Source of the DNA: Lachnospiraceae bacterium
GTDB taxonomy: Bacteria; Bacillota; Clostridia; Lachnospirales; Lachnospiraceae
Assembly (NCBI GenBank): GCA_022793065.1
Contig: JAAWCE010000017.1
Location: forward strand, 23,208-87,207
Length of the DNA stretch: 64,000 bases
Reading direction: 5' to 3'
Numbering within the stretch: position 1 is the stretch's first letter; the number at the start of each line of letters is the position of its first letter. The translations under genes and the position numbers were made by a program. Of this stretch, positions 15,586 to 25,636 are shown piece by piece. The notes beneath the pieces were generated by a model that was not told where the DNA came from, searched no databases, and saw only the letters and a program-made list of their open reading frames with translations.

Positions 15586-17943
15586 ATGAGAAAAATCATC
15601 CCCTTTAATGATAACTGGAGCTTTACCAAAGATAATATAAACTGGGAGCCGGCAACACTTCCCCACACTTGGAATTCAATAGACGGAATGGATGGCAAAG
15701 GCGAATATCACAGAGGCCAGTGCTGCTATATCAATCAGCTTGCCACCCCCACACTCCGGAAAGGGGAACGGGTTTTCCTTGAAATACTGGCCCTTGCCCT
15801 AAGCGGCAAAGTCTGTGTCAACGACAAAGAAGCCGGAAGCCACGAAGGCGGATATTCTTCTTTCGTGTTGGATATTACAGACTTTCTGCACCCTTCTGTT
15901 GACGAAGACGGTTTTGCTTTGGAGCCTTCCCCCAATACGATTTCCATTTATGCCGACAACGCCAATCACAGTCATATTTATCCCCAAATGGCTGATTTTA
16001 CTTTTTATGGTGGATTATATCGAGGGGTCAATCTTTTGATTTTATCCGAAACTCATTTTGATGTATGTTATCACGGCGCATCCGGCCTTGCCATTACACC
16101 GGAAATTTTAACAAACCACAGCACACCGGGCGCGTCGGCCAAAGCCATGCTGCATTTGAATTCCTGGGTGGTAAATGCTTCTCCTGATTACACTGTGCGC
16201 TATCTGATTACCGATGCGGACGGCCGGGAAGTGGCTGAGACCTGGAGACCCGCCGAATCTCCTAAAGCTGATATCCTGCTGCCCTCCCCCCATTTATGGC
16301 AAGGCGTGGAAGACCCTTATCTTTACACATGCACCGCCACTTTGGTATACCGCAATGAATCGGTGGATGAAGTCAGCAGCCGTTTTGGTATCCGTTCCTT
16401 TTATGTTGATCCTGAAAAAGGCTTTATTTTAAACGGGAAACCAATGATGCTGCGGGGCGTATCACGTCATCAGGACAGACTCTATCTGGGCAATGCTCTG
16501 ACCAAAAAACAGCACTATGAGGATGCCGCCCTGATTCACGAAATCGGAGCCAACACCATACGGCTTGCCCACTATCAGCACAGCAAAGAGTTCTACGACG
16601 CCTGCGATGAATATGGCTTTATTGTGTGGGCGGAAATTCCCTATATCAGCAGCCAAAGCGATGACCCGGCAGCCCACGAAAACTGTCGTCTGCAAATGAA
16701 AGATTTAATTTACCAGAATTACAATCATCCCTGTATCTGCTTTTGGGGAATTTCCAATGAGATTACCATTGCCGGAGAAAAGCCCGGATTGACAGAAAAT
16801 CACAAAGATCTGAACGCACTTGTGAAAGAACTGGACCCTTCGCGCCTTACCACCATTGCCCACGTAAGTATGCTTGGGCCTGACAGTCCCCTTCACGGCA
16901 TTACGGACGTGGAAAGCTACAATCACTATTTTGGCTGGTATGGCGGCACTTATGAAAACAATGAAAAGTGGCTTGACCACTTCCATGAAATTCATCCGGA
17001 AATTTGCCTGGGCCTGTCCGAATATGGCGCTGAAGGCATTATCACGTATCAGCCCGACACCCCAAAATGCCGGGATTATTCCGAAGCTTATCAGGCTGAG
17101 TATCACGAGCATATGGCAAAAATCCTCATGGAGCGTCCCTATCTTTGGTCAACCTATGTGTGGAATATGTTTGATTTCGGCTGCGCGGCCAGAAACGAAG
17201 GCGGTACCGCCGGCCGCAACAACAAAGGCCTTGTCACCATGGACAGAAAAATTAAGAAAGAAGCCTTTTATGTTTATAAGGCTTATTGGAGCAAAGAACC
17301 CTTCGTACATCTATGCGGCAGACGTTATGCCTGTAGAAGCGGAGCCTCTACCACTGTAAAAGTTTACTCCAATCTGTCCCAGGTTACTTTGTATGTAAAC
17401 GGACAAATTTTCGATACCAAATATGGCAATAAAATCTTTCTTTTTGAGAATGTGCCCTTGTCCGACGGTTTTACCTATCTGACCGCTGAAGCCGGAACTT
17501 CTCCTGTCTGCTCGGATGCGTGGCTCTTCTTACCCCATGCCTCTGTCACAGACACAATGACTTTGGAAAAAGTAGCTCACAAGCCTGACATCTACACCCT
17601 TCCCCAGGAAGACGACGACGGTGACGGTGTGGCAAACTGGTTTGAAACCGTAGATTCCGCAGCAGATCATTCTCCTATGGAATACTCGGAACACCATTTT
17701 TCTGTTCACGATAAAATCAGTGCCATTTGCGGCAATGAAGACGCCTTTCATATTTTGGCCGGCGCCATGTATTCCATGACCGGTATGAAGATGAAGAAAT
17801 CCATGCTGGCAATGATGGGAGAAAAGACACTTTTTGAACTCTCAGATATGTTCAAAAGCATGGGCGGCACAGATTCCGATAAAAAAGTACCGGAAAACGC
17901 CCTGCAGATTATCAATTCCGAATTAGCCAAAATCAAAAAATAA
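15586..17943 (+). CDS. Glycoside hydrolase family 2 enzyme (beta-galactosidase-like)
   Basis: 786 residues from ATG 15586 (GAGG 7 nt upstream). Domain order: jelly-roll sugar-binding domain (about 1-165, including FNDNWSF and LPHTWN), an Ig-like domain (165-280), and the TIM-barrel with ILNGKPMMLRGVSRHQD, acid/base E392 (WGISNEI) and nucleophile E479 (LSEYGAEG). A further beta domain follows. There is no signal peptide, so it acts in the cytoplasm, probably on beta-galactosides or related sugars. The tail is odd: an EF-hand-like loop DDDGDGVANW near residue 675 is followed by a helical domain of about 85 residues. A hairpin follows the stop. Confidence 0.85.
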   Translation: MRKIIPFNDNWSFTKDNINWEPATLPHTWNSIDGMDGKGEYHRGQCCYINQLATPTLRKGERVFLEILALALSGKVCVNDKEAGSHEGGYSSFVLDITDFLHPSVDEDGFALEPSPNTISIYADNANHSHIYPQMADFTFYGGLYRGVNLLILSETHFDVCYHGASGLAITPEILTNHSTPGASAKAMLHLNSWVVNASPDYTVRYLITDADGREVAETWRPAESPKADILLPSPHLWQGVEDPYLYTCTATLVYRNESVDEVSSRFGIRSFYVDPEKGFILNGKPMMLRGVSRHQDRLYLGNALTKKQHYEDAALIHEIGANTIRLAHYQHSKEFYDACDEYGFIVWAEIPYISSQSDDPAAHENCRLQMKDLIYQNYNHPCICFWGISNEITIAGEKPGLTENHKDLNALVKELDPSRLTTIAHVSMLGPDSPLHGITDVESYNHYFGWYGGTYENNEKWLDHFHEIHPEICLGLSEYGAEGIITYQPDTPKCRDYSEAYQAEYHEHMAKILMERPYLWSTYVWNMFDFGCAARNEGGTAGRNNKGLVTMDRKIKKEAFYVYKAYWSKEPFVHLCGRRYACRSGASTTVKVYSNLSQVTLYVNGQIFDTKYGNKIFLFENVPLSDGFTYLTAEAGTSPVCSDAWLFLPHASVTDTMTLEKVAHKPDIYTLPQEDDDGDGVANWFETVDSAADHSPMEYSEHHFSVHDKISAICGNEDAFHILAGAMYSMTGMKMKKSMLAMMGEKTLFELSDMFKSMGGTDSDKKVPENALQIINSELAKIKK

Positions 17944-17950
17944 CCATTGG

Positions 17951-17986
17951 GGCGGGAGCTGGCAGCAAAAACTCCCAACTCCCGCC
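17951..17986 (+). terminator. Hairpin after the GH2 gene
   Basis: GGCGGGAG (17951-17958) pairs with CTCCCGCC (17979-17986). The T-run is poor, so it is a weak or bidirectional terminator between convergent genes. Confidence 0.55.
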
Positions 17987-18037
17987 TACTATTTACGATT
18001 TTATCTTTCTGCACACAAAACCTCATCCATTCCTCTC

Positions 18038-20944
18038 TTATCCCTGTACTGTTTCCCGTACCGATACATCTTTCGTGTGCGCAAACAATACTATGATCTC
18101 ATGTGCAATTAACGGCGCAGCCGCCAAAATTCCCAGCCGCATCCATTCTTTTCCTGACAAGGGTGACGTTCCAAATGCCTGCACCAAAAACGACACTTCC
18201 GTCACAGCAAACTGTAACAAAAATCCCAGAATACAGGCTCCTATCATAAGCTTATTTTCCAGATGATTCATGCGAAAAACCGATTTTCCCATATCCCGCA
18301 TCCCCACCGCATGAAACAGTTGAGACATTCCTAAAACCGTAAAAGCATATGTCTGCGCTTTTGCAAGTACGGACGGACTTTGCAAAACCGACGCCAGATT
18401 CCCCAGACTGATCGTCTGCCCATTGATGCGAAGCAACGCACAGGGAAGCATGAGAAATGCCGTCAGACTAACCGCCGCAATTAACGCCCCATAAAAACAA
18501 GTACAGGCAAGTCTTCCTCCGGAAAACAGACTTTCCTTCGCTTTTCTGGGCGGCTGCCTCATTAATTCCGCACCATCATTTTTATCCACCCCCAATGCCA
18601 ATGCCGGCAGAGAATCTGTAATCAAGTTAATCCATAAAATATGACTGGACTTCAAAGGAGACGCCAATCCACATATTACAGCCAAAAACATAGTAATAAT
18701 TTCACCCAAATTGGAAGACAGCAGAAAAATAACCGACTTTCTGATATTCTCATAGACTCCTCTGCCCTCTTCTATGGCACGTCTGATGGTTGCAAAGTTA
18801 TCGTCTGTCAAAATCATATCCGACGCCTGCCTTGCCACATCCGTCCCTGACATTCCCATAGCGATACCAATGTCAGCCTTTTTCAGAGAAGGCGCGTCGT
18901 TTACGCCGTCCCCTGTCATTGCAACAATCTCCCCCCTCTGTTTGAAACCGTCCACAATGCGTACCTTCTGCGCCGGAGACACCCTTGCAAATACTCTAAT
19001 ATCTCCTATTTTGTCAGCAAATTCCTCTTCTGACAAATGCCCTAACTCTTCCCCTGTCATACATTGACCAAAATAATCCACAATGCCCAACTGCCTGCCT
19101 ATGGCAAAAGCCGTATCCACATGATCTCCGGTAATCATAACCGTCTTTACGCCCGCTTCTTTGAAATCAGACACCGCTCTGGCTGCCTCCGGCCGGGCCG
19201 GGTCCCTCATTCCCACCATGCCTAAAAAGATTAAATTTTCCTCTTTTGCTTCCGTGCATCCAGTCCTCATAGCTATTGCCAAAGTACGAAGAGCGTCTCC
19301 TGACATTTCCTCCACCGCTTCTTTCAATTTTCTGCGATAAGGTTCGGTAAGTCTGATAACGCCTCCCCGTGTAAATATCTGCGTACATTGTTTTAAGACT
19401 TCGTCCGGGGCCCCTTTTGTATAAGACACCATCTGCCCGGAACCAGATCTGCCCGATGTTCCTGCTGCAGCCGCTTCAGAAAATTCCGCCGCCCGTAATT
19501 CTCCGCCGCCGCTCAATTTGCCAGGTTTCTTTTCACTTATTGATAAACCATACGCCCCACTTCCCGAACCGCCATAATTTCTGGACGTTCCAAAACTTCC
19601 CATGCTCAAAGCAGCTCCACGCCCCCGTCTTTCCGATGTCAGGGATACAGGCCGGACATGTTCTCTTCTGTGAAGCGTAGTCATCATCTTCCTATCAGAA
19701 TCAAAAGATAATTCCCCCATTCTGGGCATCTCCTGTTCCAACGCTTCTTTCCTAACGCCTGCCTCCGCCGCTGCATCCAGCAAGGCAAGCTCCGTAGGAT
19801 CTCCTGTTCTGTTCCCCTCTTCCAGTACGGCGTCATTGCACAATACCATACCATAATAGAAATCCTGACATAATGACATGGAACAATCCTTTACATCCAG
19901 CAGCCTGCCATCCAGCCAACACTTCTCCACAGTCATCCGATTCTGTGTGAGCGTGCCTGTCTTATCGGAACAAACCACGCTGACCGCCCCCAACGTCTCA
20001 ACGGAAGGAAGTCTGCGGACAATGGTATTTACCCTTACCATGCGGGTGACGCTCAAAGCAAGGCAGATTGTAACCACCGCCGGCAACCCTTCCGGAACCG
20101 CAGCCACCGCCAGAGAAATAGCCGTAATGAGCATTTCGGGCACATTGCGTTTCTGTAACACCGCAATTACAAAGAGGGCTGCGCAAAGCAAAAGGGACAA
20201 AAGACTCAAAATTTTCCCTAACTCCCCCAAACGCTTCTGCAAAGGCGTCATCTCTTCCTTACTTTCAGTAATCATAGTGGCAATCTGCCCCAGCTCCGTT
20301 CCCATTCCGGTAGCCGTAACCAGCCCCAGTCCCCGGCCATAAGTGACTATGGTAGACATATATGCCATATTCCGTCTGTCCCCCAGCGGAAGCTGTCTGC
20401 CCTTCTCCCCTATAAATCCCGCATCTTTTTCCATGGGCAGAGATTCTCCCGTCAGCGCGGATTCTTCTATTTTTAAATTTGCGGACTCTATCAGACGCAA
20501 ATCCGCCGGCACCTGACATCCGGCTTCCAAATAGACCAAATCCCCTTTCACCAGTTCTGCCGCTGGAATTTCCATGCGTCTGCCTTCCCGAATCACCATA
20601 GCTTTCGGACTGGTAAGCTTTTTCAACGACTCCAAAGCCTTTCTGGCCTTACCTTCCTGAAGCATACCCACCAACGCATTCATTACCACCACCACGCCGA
20701 TAATGATTGCATCACTGATTTCCTCCAGCAATACAGAAACCACCGCGGCCACAATCAGCACATAAATCAAAGGATCATTTAACTGCTCCAAAAATGATTC
20801 CACAGGCGTCTTCTTACGGGCGGCTTTCATCTCATTTCTGCCGTCCCGCCGCAGCCGTTCTCCTGCCTCCCGCTGTGACAACCCATTATGGGCATTACTT
20901 TTTAATTCCTCTACGGTCTGTCCGATACTATACTGTTCAAACAC
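18038..20944 (-). CDS. Calcium-type P-type ATPase with an N-domain insertion
   Basis: About 968 residues from GTG 20944, chosen because GGGGAGG lies 6 nt upstream; the longer frame has no site. It has the P2 (SERCA/PMCA) plan: cation-ATPase N-terminal domain, TGES actuator motif (ALTGESLP), phosphorylated D327 in [17 protein letters not shown] nucleotide site, [10 protein letters not shown], and [21 protein letters not shown]. About ten membrane helices can be counted, with PEGLP in the fourth. It pumps cations, probably Ca2+, out of the cytoplasm. Odd feature: about 80 residues rich in Gly, Ser, Ala and Arg (about 424-505) are inserted between KMMTTLHRR and YTKGAPDE, normally only a few residues apart. 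Confidence 0.9.
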   Translation of the reverse strand: MFEQYSIGQTVEELKSNAHNGLSQREAGERLRRDGRNEMKAARKKTPVESFLEQLNDPLIYVLIVAAVVSVLLEEISDAIIIGVVVVMNALVGMLQEGKARKALESLKKLTSPKAMVIREGRRMEIPAAELVKGDLVYLEAGCQVPADLRLIESANLKIEESALTGESLPMEKDAGFIGEKGRQLPLGDRRNMAYMSTIVTYGRGLGLVTATGMGTELGQIATMITESKEEMTPLQKRLGELGKILSLLSLLLCAALFVIAVLQKRNVPEMLITAISLAVAAVPEGLPAVVTICLALSVTRMVRVNTIVRRLPSVETLGAVSVVCSDKTGTLTQNRMTVEKCWLDGRLLDVKDCSMSLCQDFYYGMVLCNDAVLEEGNRTGDPTELALLDAAAEAGVRKEALEQEMPRMGELSFDSDRKMMTTLHRREHVRPVSLTSERRGRGAALSMGSFGTSRNYGGSGSGAYGLSISEKKPGKLSGGGELRAAEFSEAAAAGTSGRSGSGQMVSYTKGAPDEVLKQCTQIFTRGGVIRLTEPYRRKLKEAVEEMSGDALRTLAIAMRTGCTEAKEENLIFLGMVGMRDPARPEAARAVSDFKEAGVKTVMITGDHVDTAFAIGRQLGIVDYFGQCMTGEELGHLSEEEFADKIGDIRVFARVSPAQKVRIVDGFKQRGEIVAMTGDGVNDAPSLKKADIGIAMGMSGTDVARQASDMILTDDNFATIRRAIEEGRGVYENIRKSVIFLLSSNLGEIITMFLAVICGLASPLKSSHILWINLITDSLPALALGVDKNDGAELMRQPPRKAKESLFSGGRLACTCFYGALIAAVSLTAFLMLPCALLRINGQTISLGNLASVLQSPSVLAKAQTYAFTVLGMSQLFHAVGMRDMGKSVFRMNHLENKLMIGACILGFLLQFAVTEVSFLVQAFGTSPLSGKEWMRLGILAAAPLIAHEIIVLFAHTKDVSVRETVQG

Positions 20945-21013
20945 AAAATACCTCCCCTGACTGATACTTCCGGATTGGAATACAGATAATAGGCTTTCCT
21001 TGCCGGATAGCAT

Positions 21014-21300
21014 ATTGGTTTACATCACATGACAAATTTACGGCTGCACGATGATTGTCCCTCCCGTAAACTGTAATATGATTCATTCTGCATAGCTATG
21101 ATTGATAACAATTTATGCTTAGGGCAAAAAAAGTATGTCCCCTCTTCCAATTTTATGAAAGACACCATATACTATAAAATTACAATTGCCCAATCTAACA
21201 TTATTTCATAGGAGATACCTGAAATTTCACCCAGACAACATAGAAAAAATACGAGCACAATATGTAGCATAAAATTTTTCTTCCCATGGCTGCCCCTGAC
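21014..21300. other. Intergenic region without a supported gene
   Basis: A+T-rich sequence between the ATPase start and the terminator of the ferritin-like gene. It must contain the ATPase promoter. No RNA motif or credible small frame was found. Confidence 0.4.
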
Positions 21301-21337
21301 AAATCAGGGTATTTTCATCCGGAAAATACCCTGATTT
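21301..21337 (-). terminator. Strong hairpin after the ferritin-like gene
   Basis: A perfect 16-bp stem (21301-21316 with 21322-21337) and a 5-nt loop lie 10 nt past the stop of the minus-strand gene. Confidence 0.8.
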
Positions 21338-21346
21338 CCGACACAA

Positions 21347-21937
21347 TTATAAATCTTCCATCAAAGCCTGCAGTAACAGAATATGATATTCTTCATCCTT
21401 GATAATTCGCAGCAGCACAGCTTTTACACAATCATCCCCTATCATTCCAATATGTTTGCGATACTGATTGATTGCCGCTTTTTCCGCTTCTATACCTGCA
21501 CAAAGCATTTTTCTGATATTTGACGATAGTGTCAGATATGCGGGCGTCCACAGCTTTTGCTTCCCGTTAGGCTGCATAACCCCATAGTCCACCTCTCCGC
21601 CTAACAAATCAATTAACTCACCCAATTTCTGCAAATGCATCATTTCCGCTATTGCAATCCCCAAAATCACCTTGGCAAGAGAACATTTTTCACAGGACAT
21701 TCTGTTTTGATTGTTGATATATTGCGTGATTGCACTAAGTTCCGATACCGCTCCGCTATAATCTATCTTAAGCAGCTCCGCGTAATCCCTGTTTCTGCAC
21801 TTCACCTGTATGGGCGGATAAGGCAGTTCAAGCATGGCCGGTTTGACGCCGGACATAACGCAATCGTTTACAATTGGATTTGTACTTTTTCCCATAAATA
21901 ATCTTCCAACCTGAACTTTTTCTATACTATATTCCAT
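21347..21937 (-). CDS. Ferritin-like diiron protein
   Basis: 196 residues. After an N-terminal segment with two short strands (residues 1-55), a four-helix ferritin-like bundle follows. Metal-ligand patterns are visible: an E in YSGAVSELSAITQY, E-M-M-H-L (E-x-x-H) in the second helix, E-A-E-K-A-A in the third, and E-E-Y-H (E-x-x-H) in the fourth. This is the rubrerythrin/manganese-catalase/CotJC type of site. No rubredoxin-like Cys motif is seen; a C-x-x-C (SCEKC) lies between the first two helices. Roles in oxidative protection or metal storage are possible. It diverges from the VIT/vWA gene. Confidence 0.65.
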   Translation of the reverse strand: MEYSIEKVQVGRLFMGKSTNPIVNDCVMSGVKPAMLELPYPPIQVKCRNRDYAELLKIDYSGAVSELSAITQYINNQNRMSCEKCSLAKVILGIAIAEMMHLQKLGELIDLLGGEVDYGVMQPNGKQKLWTPAYLTLSSNIRKMLCAGIEAEKAAINQYRKHIGMIGDDCVKAVLLRIIKDEEYHILLLQALMEDL

Positions 21938-22179
21938 TCCCGGTTCTGTGTGACTTCCATATCAGATGAAGTGTGTTTTATGCTTTACAGCCAACTTATG
22001 AACCCATTGAAATGATGCAAATATGTTTAAAATTTGATGCAGTTTTTGTGCACGCTCATTGTACTATTTTAATAAAGCTTCAAAACACAAATCAAAGCTC
22101 TGCCAACGGCGTAGGTGTAAATCTTTCCCCTGCTCCCTGGGTCAGGCGCATAAAAGAAATGAAATATGGAGGTACTCTA
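21938..22179 (+). other. Leader region of the VIT/vWA gene
   Basis: This 240-nt divergent region holds promoters for both neighbours. The last 110 nt contain several G+C-rich complementary segments (for example CTCTGCC-AAC-GGCG and CCTGCTCCCTGGGTCAGG) before GGAGG, which suggests folding in the transcript. It matches no riboswitch class that can be recognised by eye. Confidence 0.35.
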
Positions 22180-24726
22180 ATGAAAAAATTCCAAAAAGCC
22201 CGCAAATCCAAAGTACTGCTCTTCTTGTTGGCTGCAATACTCTTGTTTGCCCCATGTCCCTTTACGGTATATGCTGCACAAGAAGATACGGATGAGGAGG
22301 AAAAACTTCTCGCACCCTATTTCATTATACAGGGAGCAGAAGACCAAAACGCTGCAGCAGATTTCTTTCCCCTGAAATCCACCGATGTGATTACCAATAT
22401 TAACGGCGTAATTGCAGAAACTTATGTGATACAAACCTATACCAATGAAGGGACTGTCCCCATCAATGCCAGATATGTATTTCCCACATCTTCCGACGTT
22501 ACCGTACATGGTATGGAAATGACAATCGGCAACCAGGTGGTCACTGCCAAAATCAAAGAAAAAGAAGAAGCAAAAGAGGAATTTGAAACCGCCAAAAGCG
22601 AGGGGAAAAGCGCTTCTCTGCTGGAACAAAAACGGCCCAATGTATTTACAATGGATGTGGCAAATATTATGCCTGGAGATATTGCCCGCATTAATCTGCA
22701 CTATACGCAGCTCATTACCCCCACGGAAGGCATATACGAATTTGTCTTCCCCACGGTGGTCGGTCCCCGCTATGCCGCCCCTCCCGTTGACGATACTTCC
22801 GACAGCAAAACTGACAGTATCGCCAGTGACGTATATGTCGTAAATGACGTTATTTCTGACAGATATGCCATGTCATCTCCGGAAAATTCCGACGGCAATT
22901 CTGACACTGTTCCAGACAATAATGCCTGCAATGACAACAATTCTGCTGACAACCAAAATAATGATACGACTGGAAATGACCACGATAACAACCAAAATGA
23001 CACTAATAATCCTAATACGGACAACGACGGACAAAGCGACAGCGAAAACTCAGAGCAGAATGACAGCAATGATAGCCAAAATGACAATGACAACTCAGAT
23101 CAGAATGACACCAATGATACCCAAAATGACAATGACAATTCTGAACAGAATGACTGCAATGATAGCCAAAATGACGGAGAAGGCGCAATCAATGTAGATG
23201 ATAACAATACTGTTGAGAAAGAAAATTCCGACAACAGCGAAAACGACAGTCTCGAAAATAACAGCAATGGCGTCGTTTCCGACGACAACGACTGGATTGC
23301 CACTCCCTATCTTCCTGATGGCGTTACACCTTCCAGTCAATATCATATTACAGTCAATTTATCTACTGGCGTCCCCATAGCCGACCTGACTTGCAAAACC
23401 CATGAAATCTCCGTTTACATGGACAGCGACTCAAAAGCCCAGATCACGTTATCCAATCCGGAAGATTATGCCGGGAATCGGGATTTTATCTTAAAATACA
23501 AGCTCACCGGCGACACGGTACAAAGCGGTCTGGTGCTAACCGGCGGGGAAAAGGAAAACTTTTTCATGCTCACGGTTCAGCCCCCCGAACACTATACCCC
23601 CGCTGAAATCCCGTGCCGGGAATATATCTTTGTACTTGACGTGTCAGGTTCCATGAACGGCTACCCCCTTGACACTGCAAAAGATTTGATATCGGATATG
23701 GCAGTTGGTTTGCGGAGAACGGACAAGTTTAATCTGATTTTATTTGCCAATGATACCATATTACTTTCTGAAAAATCTTTGCCGGCCACCGATAGAAATA
23801 TCAAGGCAGCATTACAACTGGTGGACGAGCAGAAAGGCGGCGGCGGAACCTCGCTGCTTCCCGCATTAAAAGATGCCATCAACATTCCGAAATCAGATAA
23901 TATTGCCCGAAGCATTGTCATTATCACTGACGGTTACATTTCAAACGAACAGGAAATTTTTGATACAATTGAACAGAATATGGACACCGCCAGCTTTTTC
24001 CCTTTCGGCATAGGAAGCGGGGTAAATGAATATTTGATAAAAGGAATTGCCGGAACCGGATTGGGCGAAGCTTTTATTGTCACCGATTCTGAGGATGCGG
24101 AAGAATCTGCCAGCCGATTCAAAACATATATTGAATCTCCTTTACTGACTGATATTACCGTAGATTTTGACAGTTTTGATGTTTATGATGTAGCGCCCGC
24201 CATCCCGTCCATTCTGTACGCCCAAAAGCCCATTGTTCTATTTGGAAAATGGCGCGGCACACCTTCCGGAACCATAACCATATCCGGAAAATCAGGAAAT
24301 GAGGATTACACCCAGCAGATCCCTGTTTCCGACGTGACGGTTGACATGCAAAATGACGCCCTTCGCTATCTATGGGCACGAACCAGGTTGGACAAAATTG
24401 CCGGATTTGGCAGCACCAGAAATGACAATTCCACCAAAGATGAAATTACCCAATTAGGCCTTGAGTACAATATGACTACTCCCTATACTTCTTTCGTTGC
24501 CGTGGTAGATACCATACGAAATACTGAGGGAGAAAGCCAGGATGTAGATCAAGCCTTGCCCATGCCCCAGCACGTTACCAACCTGGCAGTGGGCGGAGGC
24601 TATACCGCTTATTCGGAACCGGGAGATCTTCTCTTTTTCCTGCTCATCCCATGTCTGAGTCTGGCAGGTATCGTAAAATTTATAAAAGCAACACGAAAAA
24701 ATGCCAAATCACAACCAATGAACTAA
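22180..24726 (+). CDS. VIT and von Willebrand A domain surface protein, probable exosortase substrate
   Basis: 848 residues from ATG 22180 (GGAGG 7 nt upstream). Order: signal peptide (1-33, ending YAAQ); VIT domain (about 45-175); an Asp/Asn/Ser-rich low-complexity stretch (230-370) with 15-residue repeats; a linker; a vWA domain (about 480-650) with an intact MIDAS start D487-V-S-G-S; a beta region; and a C-terminal sorting-like tail. The tail is SEPGD (812-816), a hydrophobic helix (817-836) and a basic end. That tripartite tail is the form of exosortase/archaeosortase substrates, and an exosortase gene follows 58 nt later. It is probably exported, processed at the membrane and displayed for Ca2+- or Mg2+-dependent adhesion or binding. 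Confidence 0.85.
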   Translation: MKKFQKARKSKVLLFLLAAILLFAPCPFTVYAAQEDTDEEEKLLAPYFIIQGAEDQNAAADFFPLKSTDVITNINGVIAETYVIQTYTNEGTVPINARYVFPTSSDVTVHGMEMTIGNQVVTAKIKEKEEAKEEFETAKSEGKSASLLEQKRPNVFTMDVANIMPGDIARINLHYTQLITPTEGIYEFVFPTVVGPRYAAPPVDDTSDSKTDSIASDVYVVNDVISDRYAMSSPENSDGNSDTVPDNNACNDNNSADNQNNDTTGNDHDNNQNDTNNPNTDNDGQSDSENSEQNDSNDSQNDNDNSDQNDTNDTQNDNDNSEQNDCNDSQNDGEGAINVDDNNTVEKENSDNSENDSLENNSNGVVSDDNDWIATPYLPDGVTPSSQYHITVNLSTGVPIADLTCKTHEISVYMDSDSKAQITLSNPEDYAGNRDFILKYKLTGDTVQSGLVLTGGEKENFFMLTVQPPEHYTPAEIPCREYIFVLDVSGSMNGYPLDTAKDLISDMAVGLRRTDKFNLILFANDTILLSEKSLPATDRNIKAALQLVDEQKGGGGTSLLPALKDAINIPKSDNIARSIVIITDGYISNEQEIFDTIEQNMDTASFFPFGIGSGVNEYLIKGIAGTGLGEAFIVTDSEDAEESASRFKTYIESPLLTDITVDFDSFDVYDVAPAIPSILYAQKPIVLFGKWRGTPSGTITISGKSGNEDYTQQIPVSDVTVDMQNDALRYLWARTRLDKIAGFGSTRNDNSTKDEITQLGLEYNMTTPYTSFVAVVDTIRNTEGESQDVDQALPMPQHVTNLAVGGGYTAYSEPGDLLFFLLIPCLSLAGIVKFIKATRKNAKSQPMN
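23053..23177 (+). repeat. 45-bp coding repeats in the Asp/Asn-rich region
   Basis: Units start at 23053, 23098 and 23143 (the last incomplete), each encoding a variant of EQNDSNDSQNDNDNS. The array lies in frame between the VIT and vWA domains and may change length by slippage or recombination. Confidence 0.85.
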
Positions 24727-24784
24727 GAATATTTTCTCCTGCTGCAGGCACAACCCGATTATTTAACCACAAGAGGTATTTTCC

Positions 24785-25615
24785 ATGAACAGTCAAAGAA
24801 TACAAACAGCAAAAAAAATTATACGTCAGAACTTCTGTTTCTATGCAGCGGGACTTCTGCTTATTTTGGGAATGAAATATTTTTACAGTAATGCGGAAAG
24901 TGATCATCTGATATGGATTCTTGCCCCTATCGCAAAATGGGTGGAACTGCTGAGCGGTATTGCTTTTGAATATGCACCGGGCGCAGGCTATGCAAATCAT
25001 AGCCTGCGCCTCCTAATCGCCCCCACCTGTTCCGGCGTCCAATTTATGATTATCACATTTACTCTGTTCCTCTTCTCCTTTGTGCACCGCATTACACCCT
25101 CAGCTCATACCTCCCATGCCAATTCTATCTTCCTTCGGTATGTGAAAGGATTTTGTTGGCTAATCATCAGCATGATTCTTTCCTATCTGCTCACCATCTT
25201 TGTCAATGGACTGCGAATTATTACAGCCATCTACCTTCCGGCACTATTGGGAGAAGAAATTTACAGAGGCTTTCTGACTCCTGACCGGCTTCATACCATG
25301 ATAGGCATTGTAGTTTACTTTACCGCCCTGCTGGCCATCTATCGTGTGACCGATTTCTTCTTCAGCAAAAGCAAATACTCTGGCAATGGCAGAAAAAGCA
25401 ACGCATACTTGCCCCAGCTTGTACGCAGATGCCTTCCTCCGGTATTCTGGTATTTTGCGATTGCATTGGGCGTGCCTTTCGTCAACAATGCTTACAGCAA
25501 AAACACTGAGAAATTCACTGAGCTTACCATCCTGATTATTTGTTGCTGTCTGGTGATTCTGATGCTTTATGGATTGCTGTTTGCAGTCAGGAAATTATTC
25601 CGCAAATTACAATGA
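24785..25615 (+). CDS. Exosortase (exosortase K-like) membrane cysteine protease/transpeptidase
   Basis: 276 residues with about seven or eight membrane helices. The family's catalytic residues are present in the right order and setting: Cys82 in APTCSGVQF, Arg144 in NGLRI at the end of a helix, and His170 in DRLHTMIGIVVYF. Exosortases recognise a short motif plus helix plus basic tail on exported proteins and cleave or transfer them. The short size and the pairing with one substrate-like gene fit the single-target XrtK type. AGAGG lies 8 nt before ATG. It is co-oriented with the VIT/vWA gene, with only 58 nt between, so they are probably co-transcribed. Confidence 0.85.
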   Translation: MNSQRIQTAKKIIRQNFCFYAAGLLLILGMKYFYSNAESDHLIWILAPIAKWVELLSGIAFEYAPGAGYANHSLRLLIAPTCSGVQFMIITFTLFLFSFVHRITPSAHTSHANSIFLRYVKGFCWLIISMILSYLLTIFVNGLRIITAIYLPALLGEEIYRGFLTPDRLHTMIGIVVYFTALLAIYRVTDFFFSKSKYSGNGRKSNAYLPQLVRRCLPPVFWYFAIALGVPFVNNAYSKNTEKFTELTILIICCCLVILMLYGLLFAVRKLFRKLQ

Positions 25616-25636
25616 AAAAGCATCCTTTATCATTCC

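Noticed and set aside
21973..22179. 69-residue extension of the VIT/vWA protein
   Set aside because: A signal peptide begins exactly at ATG 22180 behind GGAGG; the extension would place it internally.
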